From NCBI GenBank assembly GCA_005281725.1, contig SSBO01000017.1:1-64000 (forward strand): a stretch of 64,000 nt of DNA, given 5' to 3'. Shown here one piece after another: positions 12,332-24,374 of this stretch. How positions within the stretch are numbered: the first letter of the stretch is position 1; every line of letters starts with the position of its first letter. The stretch is from Wuchereria bancrofti (lineage: Eukaryota; Nematoda; Chromadorea; Rhabditida; Onchocercidae). Made by a program: the position numbers and the translations under genes. The notes under the pieces were generated by a model. That model had not been told where the DNA came from, did not search any database, and worked only from the letters and a program-made list of their open reading frames with translations.

Positions 12332-12498
12332 TTATCTCTTACGTAATCCTAGATCAGATTTATAATCAGTTCTTTTGTCTATCCCTTTTACCATTAGTCT
12401 AACTTCTTCCATCTCATACCGTCTTTCTCTTTGTTCAAATCCCACTTCTACAGTATTATCTTCTTCAATAGGGCCACAATCTCCACATACGCTAAAAT
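12332..12498 (-). other. Possible terminal exon on the minus strand, unrecognised
   Basis: On the minus strand an excellent acceptor (a run of A then attttag, about 12499-12505) is followed by about 53 charged codons (contains CGDCGPIEEDNTVEVGFEQ, then RERRYEMEEV) and a TAA at 12332-12334. The composition is clearly more protein-like than the surrounding DNA. No domain recognised and no upstream exon located. Confidence 0.3.
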
Positions 12499-12999
12499 TT
12501 TTTTTCACATTTTTTGGCAAGAAATAAGCATGAATTTCTGGTAGTAAGTAAAAACACAAAAAATCCAGTGCTCTCTTCTTTTCTAAAGAAAAAATAGAAA
12601 ACTAAAGTTTGAGCGCCATTATGTATACCAGATGAAATAAGTCCACCAAATATTTCTTATTTTTAGAAACGTCCGTTCTAACCACAAAATTTCAGCACTT
12701 TTTATTTTTACTTGTACTTCGGTTCAGTACTTTTAAGATTACACAGTTTAAAAAGACTATTTTATCAAATGAGAAATCATTGTCTTACAAAATCATAATT
12801 TTTTCTATGAAGCAACAATTGATATAGTCTGGTCATATGGTACGTTTTGTTCATTGTTATTTTGGAAGGTAAATCAGATCAAAAGAGAAGAAAATGGAAG
12901 AGAAAAGGAATAAAGTTTGCAGGGTATTATGAAAAGGATTTACACAAATATTTTTGATATTTGGTATTTGCCATTGTTGACAGTTGTAAAGAACAAATA

Positions 13000-15900
13000 A
13001 ATATTGATGTCATCAGCCTTTACCGTAGAGTGAAATCAACTGAGAATTTTTAAAACGAAGTGAAATGAAATATTTCAAAGAAAGTTTCTTTCATTGAGCA
13101 GGACGAACATTTTAATCTCGTAGAGATGACCTAATCACCGAAGTGGCTTTATTGTTCTGACGGAGCAATTTGATGGCTTAAATTTTGAACCTTCTTATTC
13201 CAAAATAAAAAACACTTAGCTTTTAGTTATTTCACTGCCAAAGCCATAAACTGATTATGATTCAATAATTCAGACAAATAGCACTTACATCTCATAACTT
13301 CATTAGTGGTAAAATATGAGATTACACCAATATATCTAAATTTACTAGTCTCAAAACATTATTAAACCAGCCTATAAAAATGAATACATAAACTGATTGC
13401 TTTATTTTGAATTCCATTCAAACAACAAATATGATTTTGTAATAAAAAAATAAATAAATAGAATTAATAAGAAAAAAAAAAACATTAAATCTGGTTAAAT
13501 GTAGCTGGTTGATTCAACCAGATTAAAAAGACCGGATGATAAATAAGAAATCTGGTGACTACCAACTTTACAGCATAGATCCATAGTAATTAAAGAGTAA
13601 TCGATTTGAAATGCTATCCGTACTATTTTCCTACCAATTATTTAAAAAATAATTTTTTTGAAGCTGTAAGATTTTTCCTGGAACTCCATAGTTACTTTTA
13701 TCTGTCGAAAAATTAAGTACTAGGAATTTCAAGTAATTTTGCTTGTATCTTAGCATTACTTTCAAGCTTTTAAGCCTGAAATGAACTGTCAGATTCATTT
13801 TTCGGAAATTTCAAATTTCAAAAATTCTAGTAATTACGCAAAGTAATACAACTGTTCCTTCAGATTTTGTCAAAGCTTTTCACTTACATGGAAATTTTCT
13901 TCGGTTAATTTACTTTGAAAAAGGTTGGAGAGTGCAATTCGGGATATAATATTACAATTGATGTCAAATATTTTTTGAATTCAATATTGCTCCGAAATGA
14001 ATCTAAAAATGAAATCCATTTCAAGGCGACATCGAACTAAAGAAAAATTAAAGCAAGTACACGAATAAATATATGTTTAAACAAAAGAGAATGAAACAAA
14101 TACGTCTGATAAAAGAATAATTTAAATTTTGCGATTGAGGAGCGAGAAGTATACTGTTACTAAAACGTCAATGATATGTGACAATCAAAAAATATGCTAG
14201 AAGATCCATCCTCAGAAGCTAATTTAAGTTTAGCAACAGTTAGTTGCATGATAGTTTAACTTCATATATAATGAAGAAATATATATATATAATGAAGAAA
14301 ATACTGAAATATTAGGAAAACCATCAAGAAATATATTATGAACTAAACAGAGTTTCGTTTAAAATTCAGATTAGAATATTTTTATTGAAGAAAACTTGAT
14401 TGTAATATCTAATGAAATACCATACTCTCTCCTTGTTGTTTATTTTAGCTTTTATTTCAATATAATCTCTCCTAAAGTTTTGCTCTTAATTCGATTTCAG
14501 TTAGTTCTGATGCAAATGATATTAAAACTTGTAATGCTTCTACTACTTTTTCATTTTTTTTCCACCCTTTTCATACGTAGAAATTTATTCCTGTCGCTTT
14601 TTGGTGATACCAATCTTTGAAAGTTTTGTTTTCCCTTAAACCTTTTCAAATTTACCTCCACATAATTATAAACACAAAAAAGACATTGTCCCTTCATTTA
14701 CAATAATTATGAAAGCATTTTTTTTTTCTTTTTTTTTAGAATATAAAGGTGAATTTATAACAGTAAGGATAAATGCAGTAAAAATAAAGAATAATTGTCA
14801 GAAATAGAATTTCAGAAAGCAACTAATAAGAAGAAAGTAGTGAACAAGTGGAATTAATCAACACAAAATATGTAGAACGCTAAATGAAATTTGACAATTT
14901 GTATACTGTAGTCATTTAGCGTATTACAAAAGCAACACTTGGCATTTGTGAATGATACGGAATTCTGTCTAAGCAATTAGTACTTACTTGTGTGATGTAA
15001 TTATTTAATACCTACATTATAGGTATTAAGTAATTAAATCAAATATTATGAGCTATAATCATCTGGTTGTTCCGGTTATTTCTATGTTAAAACATATTGC
15101 TGATATCACAGCCACAACCTGATCAAAGATCGAATGATTTTCATGGTGAGATTTTAAAGTATCAAAGGTTTTGTCTTCGACTAAAAGACTAAAGAGTAGG
15201 TCAATTCCTTCCTCTCCCTTTTTCTACTGTAATTATTTGCACTTATTATAGAAAATCAAAATCGATTTCCGTGAAGAAGTTTTCATATGTACACCAAGAT
15301 TCTAACATTTTAGTCATGTGACACATGTTGATGTTCTGCTTTTGTGTAAAGTTGTCAAGGAATGAAGTTTTTTACTACTTCAAAAAATATTTTGATATTC
15401 ATTTTGATTGATCTTTTCTTCAAATGCTACCCATAAATTATTGGTGTTGATAAAACATTGAACAGATTTCTTTTTTATATTCAATGAAAATCGATAGCAT
15501 GAGATGTTTGGTGTTCTGTTTGTTCAATTAAAGGGCATAGAGAAAATAACCCGTTTCATATGAATTCAGGGAATGCAAATAGATTTTCTGTTCTGCTATC
15601 ATTTCTTACATCACCATGCTATCGTCCCGTTGCCGTAATTAGTAAAAAGGGGCGGCCCAATCTTGGTTTATTTTATGATAAATAGGATCAGAAACATTGT
15701 GTTTGATCATAATTCTACAGGGTGGGCAACAAGGAAGATACGAGATTTGTAGTAAATATCGCATTCTTCCCGATTTTTGTTTTCATTTCAATCTGGATAA
15801 CAAATTTAGCAAAAGCTCACTCCCACATCTTTCCTACTATGGTTATGGAATATGCTACAGTACCTTGTTCTCCTCCAATGATGATTCTATCACATAGGAT

Positions 15901-16000
15901 GGTTCAAATTTCAAATTTAAGCTATTAATTGCCTGAATTACGGTACTTTTTTTTTTGATTTATTCGAAAAGCAGTTGTAAAGAAAACATTGTTAAGTTGA
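13000..16000. other. Long AT-rich intergenic stretch
   Basis: Mostly non-coding. A short plus-strand frame follows an acceptor at 15720 (15722-15928, hydrophobic middle), but it resembles no known family. ATAT microsatellite near 14279-14292. Confidence 0.4.
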
Positions 16001-16012
16001 TTCATAAAAGAT

Positions 16013-16264
16013 TTCTACCCATTGGAAAACTGTTTCATTTGTTTTTCAGCAAAATTTGAATATTTTGCAAGGATTTTAATTAGCATTTCAACCGAGTTTG
16101 AAATGAATTTTAGATTTTGTGCCTTTCTGACATAATTTTGTAACAGCCTAGTTGCTTGTTGAAATAGTTCTTTAGTGAAAAATAATAGCATTACGATATG
16201 CATTTCTAACAGCATTAATTTTTCCAGTCTATCAAGAAAACTTTGTTTTCTCTCCGTATTGCTT
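16013..16264 (-). other. Possible coding exon, helical protein, unrecognised
   Basis: Minus-strand open frame of about 82 codons ending at a TAG near 16016. It reads as amphipathic helices (for example RKQSFLDRLEKLMLLEM, then ELFQQATRLLQNYVRKAQN) with regular Leu/Ile spacing and balanced charge, much more protein-like than neighbouring random frames. The upstream acceptor is weak (attaag) and no partner exons were found. Function unknown; a lone exon or a relic. Confidence 0.3.
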
Positions 16265-17148
16265 AATTATGTTGTGTCGAAATCATATCAACAAAACTTT
16301 AAATATTGCTTTAGTTTATCCATCATATTTTAACTACGTAATAGAAACTGTTAAGAAAAATTAAAGACCAATTAACTGAAATTGAAAAAATAAAAGAACT
16401 TAACATGCAATTCAAGTTAGATGTGACAATATAATCACAGCAAGATAATTATTTTCCAATCATTTACAGAGACAAAAGCTAAAAGGCTTCGTTGAAGAAA
16501 ACGACAAAAGCAAATCTTACTTTTAATTTGTTTTCCATTTTTTCAAAGAAGCCGTTTATTTCACACGTGGTAGAAGAACTTTATAAAATTTTAAAAATGC
16601 TATCTTGAAGTAAGTGAAATCCTAAGCAATCACTTCAAGTTTACTTCCAAACGAATCTAGTAAGTACAAGTTTTAAAATTATGATATAATAATACCAATG
16701 AAATATTTTAGAGTCAATAAGCATATGATCAAGAACTGCTTGGTTGTGCATAGATTTAGGAAGTAACCCGCATTTTCAATGGCTCTATTCAACAACTCTC
16801 CTACACTTTTCGTGAATTTGTCGAATTTCAGCAGCATAGCTTTAATTTAAAACTTAACTGTTTACTTTACAGTATGGCTGTAATTTAAAACAAAGTTCAT
16901 TTTAAAAGAACTGGCTCCAGATTAGTGATGCAACTTAACAGATTATGTTCTATAATATGACATTATTCTGTTTAGATCATAACTTAGAAAAAAGCTGTAT
17001 TCATACATTTTTGCAGATTGTTGTGGTGATTCATAAAACGATTATTGTTAAAATATAGGAACAATGGAAATAGCTTGGACAGATTATAGACATTTTCGTC
17101 TTCGCTATTATTTTTGGAGTATTTTGTAATATCTCAGACCCGTTAATT

Positions 17149-17160
17149 TTAATTTTTCAG
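17149..17160 (+). promoter_or_regulatory. Probable spliced-leader trans-splice acceptor of the inositol transporter
   Basis: A pyrimidine-rich run ending aatttttcag at 17160 lies only six bases before the ATG at 17167. In nematodes such an acceptor immediately before the start codon usually receives a spliced leader rather than a cis exon. Confidence 0.6.
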
Positions 17161-17166
17161 ATAAAA

Positions 17167-20100
17167 ATGAGCACAGCTCAAAATTCTTCTAGTCGTAAAC
17201 CAACCACACAGCCAAAACTTGGCATTTTCGTTTATTTACTAGCATTTATGGCTGTAATTGGTGGTTTTTTATTCGGCTATGATACCGGTATTGTTTCAAG
17301 TACGATGCTTTATGTGGAACATAATGTTGGTATGAGGCCAATGAGCACACTTTGGAAGGAACTAATCGTCAGTATAACACCAGGTATTTTATTTCTCCTT
17401 ATTCTCATTTTAAATTACTACTGTAATGTCATCGATTGTTCATTCCTTAAAATTGATTGAATTAAGCTTAAATCTACCAAAAAATATATTGAGAACTTTA
17501 GGAAGGTTAATCGTAAGGCTGAATATCATGGAGAATTAACTTTGACACCTTGATACTTCTTAACACTAACACCAAATATCATTTTAGTTTCGATGGTATA
17601 AGTTACAGGAAAAGTTTTAATATTTGTAATACTAGAATATTAGCAAAGATTATTTCAGGTACAGCTGCGATCGGTTCATTATTTGCTGGTCCAGCATCTG
17701 ATCATTTCGGAAGAAAAAAAATCATCTTATCTTCCAGTGTTGTATTTGTGATTGGTGCTGCTATTTGTGCATTGGCTCCAGAAAAAATAACATTGCTTGT
17801 TGGAAGATTTTTGCTCGGTTTTGCTATCGGTAACTTATTTTTGAATTTTTTAGAACTGTAAAATTATTGTGCACTTGTGAATTATTGGTGCTTAGTGAAT
17901 CACACTATTTTTTAGGATTTGCATCAATGATAGTACCAATTTATGTTGGTGAAGCATCTCCTCTACATATTCGTGGCATTCTACTGACTGGTTTTCAGCT
18001 AATGATCACTTTTGGCTTAATGGCTTCCAATCTTATCGCTGGTTTGTCTTAATTTCCTTTGAAATTTTGGAATTTCTGATAGAAACATTCAGTACGAATA
18101 TGTTATCAAAATGATACGCTCTAATTTATCATTAAAAAGTGAAATAGCTATTATATGTTTATTTGAAGTTCTATTCTAATCCTATTCTAAAAGCGTGGCA
18201 TTTTTTGAAGTTTAATAAAAAAGCTTGCTTTAAAATTTATAATTAAGGTGGATTTTCATACATTGACCCAGTGAATATTGGTTGGCGTTTAATATTCGCA
18301 TTTGCTGCTTTGCCAGGTATAATACAATTCATAGGCTTTTTGTTTCTGCCAGAGAGTCCCCGATGGTTATATAAAATGGAACAGAAGGAAGAAGCCTGCA
18401 AGGTTATTTTATTCGAATTTTCCTGATATATATATATCTTGCTTCTAAAAATTTCTCTTTTAAATTATCTTGGTTAAGGCATATTCAGATTTGTTTTATT
18501 TTTAAATATTTTTTACAGAATTAGGTTAAATTTTTCCTTGGCATCAAAATATTCCACTTGCTTTTCTCGACACTCAGGTCTTACTCTTATCAATACTTGT
18601 AATCACTGAACTATGTGGAAAAAGAATGACTGTAGGTTTTGAGCAAAATCTATAATGGATACGAGGATTGGATAGCCTACGAAGTTTCTGAAAATGCGGA
18701 ATCATTGGAAAGTGAAAAGAAAGCCAAGGAAGCCGTCGGTGGTACATTGTTTGCTTATAAATTTGATTTATTTGAATTTCTGCTTAGAAATATTTCTTAT
18801 TTGTTTTGTTTGGTAGAACATAATTTATCAGCTATTCTTTTGCATAACTGTATTACTGATTTGGTGATATATTCGCATCACTACCTCCTATTTCTCTATC
18901 AATCAGCTTGAATGATATTATTAGTCTTATTGGTTCTGAAAGAGATAAATGATGAGGAAAAATCAGACCTGTACTTGTAAAAAAATTAGATTCATATGAG
19001 TTGGAATTGCAGATATGCTAGTAGCATAGTGACGTCATTTACTAAGTTCGTTAGCAAATCAAAATAAATATAAGAATTGTAGAGTCGATGTTGCTTGGAC
19101 GAATCTTAACGACACCACATGTTCGGAAAGCACTTATTATTGGATGTTCCTTGCAAGCCTTTCAACAACTTTCTGGAATTAACACCATTATGTTAGTTTT
19201 ACATACTGAAAGTTTGCGGTTTAAAATTCAATATTTCGAAACGGTTGAATTTACATTTATGCTGAAATAATGATTTGTAAAAATTCAAGATTATAGTCAT
19301 TATTTTTGCAAATATAAACAAAAACAACTTGAGGTATTATACGGGTACGATAATTCAATCAGCTGGTATTCAAGATCCACATACAGCTATCTGGATTTCG
19401 GCTGGCATTTCAAGTAAGTGGTTATAGCAGAAATAAAGTGCATTAAAATGTATGTAGTATTTGTTAAGGAAACAATACTGTTTTGAAGAAATATAAAAAT
19501 AGTTTCACAACGGGCAAGCATATTTTAAATCTTTAAAACTAACTATTTCAGGCGTCAATTTCTTGGCTACATTTGTGCCAATGTATCTAATAGAACGTAT
19601 TGGACGTCGGCTACTGTTGTTCATATCAATGACTGGTGTGATATCTGCATTATTTGCTATGGGAGCTGCTTTTCTATTAATAAACCTTGATTCACCGGCT
19701 TCGCTAGATTCAAAAAGCATCTCTGTCGACACTTCCGTGGATCACTATATGCAATGTCAAGTGTTAAGGTTCTTTTCAAAAATTAAATTTGATGATAAAT
19801 AATGATTTTGACTTCCAATTTTGCTATAACAGTAAAAGTAAAAATCTTTCAAGTTCTAAACTTCTCAAACATTTTATTGTAGTACAAATCATTTAACCAG
19901 TTACAGTGTTGACTTATTTCTTTCAAATAATGATAATTTGCAGTAACTGCGATCATTGTGTTACTGATGAAAAATGCGGTTTTTGTCAACCAAGTCTCGA
20001 CTCACCTAAAGGGTTTTTTTTATAATTTTCATTTTTCTTGGCTTAATTAAAATTTAACTATAAACCTCAACATATTCTTTAACACAATTCTAATTTATCA

Positions 20101-21368
20101 TTCTAAGGTTGTCCAAAAAACCAAGCAGCAATATACAAATTTATCGACAATTTCGAACTTAAAATTAGTGCGAATTCATTTCAGTTACTGTTTACCGTAT
20201 TCACGCAAATCTCCCGAACGATCGCTAACTGGGCCATGCGAAAACAGTAACACAACAACGACCAAATGGGCAAATTCATTCTGTCCGTCAAAATATGCAT
20301 TTATACCAATCGCTGTTATGGTAGTCTACCTGGCATTCTTTTCTATTGGTATACTTTTCTGTAAATTCCAAAATTCACAAAAGATGAAAAAGTTATTTTT
20401 TGAACCAAATGTCAGTAACAAAGATATAGATAAGTGCTTTGAGTGATTCTGACACATCAAGAGCACATCTGGACATTTCGAATCAATCATAAGTATACTT
20501 AATCATCATATTATAATCATCTGGCATGTTTGGTTAAAAATGAATCTTGTGAGTGCCCATTCAAAAATTTTAAATTATTTGAAAGGAAATAATTCATTTT
20601 TTAAGAATTTGAATCTAAAATTTGTAAAATATTAAAAAACCATCAATATTTACGAAGATATTTGGTATTCAGTGCATGCCTTGCATATCTGAATGTGCGT
20701 AACCTCATTTCTTCTGTGTTTCAGAAGACAATTAATTCTTCAGTGATGAAATGGCAAGCGATTTATACTGACATTTCATTTCAGGTTATGCTCCAATGCC
20801 TTGGGTATTGAATGCGGAATTTTATCCACTTTGGGCACGAGGTACGTGCTGTGCATTGTCAACATGCTTCAACTGGACGTTTAACTTGATTATTTCTTTG
20901 ACATTTTTATCCCTTACACAAACTGCTACTAAATATGGTTAGTTATTTCTCACTTATTTCAATTCGAAAATTTTTGATGTAAATAGGAAATTTTGATTTT
21001 TCATACATTATTTGATAGATTTGGAGGATGGAATTTAAGTGCTGTATAGAAGTTGTAAAAAATCATGTTTTCATTAAGTTTGGTCAAATTAAAATATACG
21101 AAAATTTAGTAAAATAAAATGACACCACTTAATAAGTGCCACTTTAGGTGCATTTTTCATTTATGGTGGTATAACGTGCATTGCTCTTACCTTTTTCTAC
21201 TTTGTCATACCTGAGACAAAGGGCTACAACATTGAAGAAATTGAATTACTGTTCATGTCTAGAGCTAAACAAAGGCAACAAATAATGCCAATGACTGATC
21301 AGCGATTTAATGAAAGAAAGCATCGCGACATGACAGCGGTTACCTGTAATCAATCAGACGTATTTTGA
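17167..21368 (+). CDS. hmit-1: H+/myo-inositol symporter, SLC2A13/HMIT type (12 exons)
   Basis: Exons, all in phase with GT/AG borders: 17167-17383, 17659-17829, 17916-18041, 18248-18402, 18636-18741, 19083-19191, 19334-19413, 19552-19768, 19944-20012, 20185-20348, 20785-20937, 21148-21368 (1788 nt, 595 residues). Sugar-porter signatures are present in order: GYDTG (37-41) after TM1, DHFGRKK (87-93) in loop 2-3, PESPRWL (206-212) before the central loop, IERIGRR in loop 8-9 and PETKG (544-548) after TM12. The large Cys-rich extracellular loop between TM9 and TM10 (C396, C399, C405, C408, then GPCENSN and NSFCPSKY) distinguishes HMIT from hexose carriers. Family members import myo-inositol with protons at the plasma membrane. 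Nematodes have several paralogues and I cannot say which this is. Confidence 0.93.
18426..18437. repeat. (AT)n microsatellite in an inositol-transporter intron
   Basis: Short run of atat units in the intron after exon 4. Confidence 0.8.
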
Positions 21369-24300
21369 TTTCGTCATGAATAGTTATTTTAAATTCTGTT
21401 CAGCTGTTGCTCTAGTCCATCTTTAAGTTTCGTTATTGTTTAAACATCCATCAGGAAATGAAATTTTTTGTGACAGGAAATAATGAAGTGAGACTTCCCC
21501 TAGAACTTCAGCGTTTTTCATTTTCTATGCCTACAATAGTGCCAGCGTTTGATCAGGTTATTTTTATTTTTATTTAAGGGATTTCTTTCAATATTTTTAT
21601 GTTGTGTCTTCATCAAAACATGTAAAGAACAATTCTATGTATTTCACGGAAGTAAATAATAAATTTCACATTCAGTTTTGTCCCATCATTATTTTAAATA
21701 AATAAGAAAGCCTTCACGAAGTTCTGTAAAATTATCAGATTCATTTTTTGTTGTAAATATTTCTAAAAAAGACTCAAATCTAAATTCTGACATATATGTA
21801 AAGCAACAAAAATGAAAGTAAATATAGATATTTAGGAAGTGATAATGAAGTGAAAACAAAAAATTGAAGTGTCTGAACCTAATACATTTTTTCGTGCTAA
21901 TTTAATCGTATATTTGGTAAAAAATAATTGTGATTGAACTTAATACAAATAAACGTTGATGTTCATATGTTTCCTTAACATTTTTAGAATTAAACATATC
22001 TCTCTTTCTTCATCAGTATGATAATTATTCAAGTTACCACATTATGAGATCACACTGACGCTAACGAAGTATTGAAGAAGTGCTTGCAAACTGTCATTGT
22101 ATCTCATAGCTGAAGATTATCTGATGATAAAGATTTGAGTAATGAGTAAGAATCATTTTGTCAATTCGTTTCCTAACTTCAAATTCATTTTCTCATCTAC
22201 AGAATCCATTTTATCTTGGAATAAATGACTTTCTTCTTAAAAAATAAACAGATGGAATTAAAATTTTCCTTGAGAATTTAAAAGCTAATCCTAATTGCAT
22301 CCAATCATTCAGAAAAATGATCAAATGCAGTTATAAACTGAAATATAACAATGAAATAAGCTTACCTTACTTAAATAGTTGAGTCAGTAAGTGGTAATGA
22401 ACACAATTTGTTAAATTTATCAAATCAAATAGTTCCAGTTCGCGTCTCCCTAAAAATATCTTTTTAGGACTACTTATCATTATATATTACATAAAGGATG
22501 AGCAGTGCTTGTAGTGTTAGTCATAGTTCAAAGATGGGATACTTTAACCTTCGAGTAATAGTAGACATTGCATTTTTTTTTGCGTTTGTACACACGTAGT
22601 AGAATGCACAGCAATGTCTCTGATATCACAAGTTAACCGCAGTACGTTATCAATAAAATAGTTTCATTCATCACTGTCATCATATATACTCATTAGAAAC
22701 GTTCATCCAGTCTAGGTAACAAATATATGGAATGTTTGATAGAAACAATACGTTTGCTGATCAAATTTAGCAGTAATAATAAATATTATCAAATTTAAAG
22801 AATATAGTTACTATTATTTGAAAATTGAGAAATAACGATTACAAATTGAAGAATTAATTTTTCGTTAGGTTCCAAAACGGTAAAAACCTATCAGTATATT
22901 TCAGATTTACCATAAACTTTGTATAACTTGAGGAACTATACTCAAGTTACTGGCCGAACAAAAATGAATGCATGACACTAAATAAATCACAAAACAACAT
23001 CTGTGTGTTCGAAATAATTTGTGAACTTGACATTTGGATATAGCACATTAAAATGCATCGCATATAGATAGATTATAAATTCATTTCTAAGCAACATGTA
23101 AAATATGTGAATTTAAGAATTCATTTTGATATTTACTAAGCTGTCTTGCAATATTTTACGAATAAGCACAAAAAACTCACCATCTAAAACACATTTTGTA
23201 TACAAATGAACCAATCTTTCATTATAGAACTTAAATAAAAAACAAATTTCACGAATTCATGAAGTCAGGGATGTAACTTAAATAAAACATAAGATGAATT
23301 TTGATCGTTCGTTAACATTTATGCAACATTTTGAAACTTCATGACAAATATTTGAACATCTTTAATTTTGAAATTAAATTGAAAGTAATGCCATCATGAG
23401 GAAACAATTTATGTCTGCAAGTAATTCGAGATAAAATGATATATATGCAGTAAACTAATAAAATACCGACATTTAAAATATAAAATCCCTTCCCCGTACC
23501 ATTCGTTCATAGCAGTAATGTAAAAAATGAGACAGTGCATTTGCTAACCTTATTCTTATTTTTTGAAGTTTTTATTTCCATTAAATTTACAGTATAGACG
23601 TGCTCCCTTTCTTTTGTTTTTGGGCACCGTGTTTATTTCCTGCTTTTCACTAGTTTGCCTCATTCTATTTTTTTAAGACCACCAGAACTTAAATAGAAAT
23701 TTCGCTTACATTGCATCCCCTATTGTAACAAATAGTATACTACAATTCCATCACATGAAATTTTATTAAAACCTGAAATACCAATATTTTGTAGTATTAA
23801 AAACAAAGACGATTTAGTCATAATTAAATATCTGCAAATTTTTGAACCACATGAGTGGAACCTCAAGAAACTGTTGCACAGTTCTTGGTTGGAAAAAAAT
23901 GTTCATCATAATCGTTCTCTTTTGGTCCTATTTGAATTTCTCTACTCCAAAACCCCGACAATAGTATCAGAATATTCGGAAAACATTGGCAGTGATTTCG
24001 AAGGTCCACATAAATTCATCCGTGTTTAGCAACGCAGGAAATGTTGTTATAACTATTTACTCCAAATAAAAATCATTACTATAAATGTTACAAACATTAT
24101 AACGGATTTACTACAGAGAAGGTCGGTACCATTACTTATAAGTAGACAATTTCATTCGTCAGCAACAAGACGAGAAAATCTTATTTTGAAATCATAACTT
24201 TCAGATTCTCAAGATTGTGGCACTTCAGTTTCGCTTAAAACTTTTAATATAATCAACTCAGAACACGATGCTAATTTGCATACATTAATTTGAATAGAGG

Positions 24301-24374
24301 TGTATTTACAAAAGAAAGCCTAAGTTATATTTGCAGAAGACCGAATTCAAAATGGTGGAACAATTAAACAGCTT
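21369..24374. other. Convergent intergenic region
   Basis: Three kilobases between the ends of the inositol transporter (+) and the phosphagen-kinase-like gene (-). AT-rich, with candidate poly(A) signals for the transporter (for example aataaa near 21656). No gene, RNA or large repeat recognised. Confidence 0.6.

Noticed and set aside
20108..20184. Acceptor at 20107 for the inositol transporter exon 10
   Set aside because: Joined to exon 9 in the phase its donor dictates it runs into a stop; the acceptor at 20184 keeps frame and restores the Cys-rich loop.
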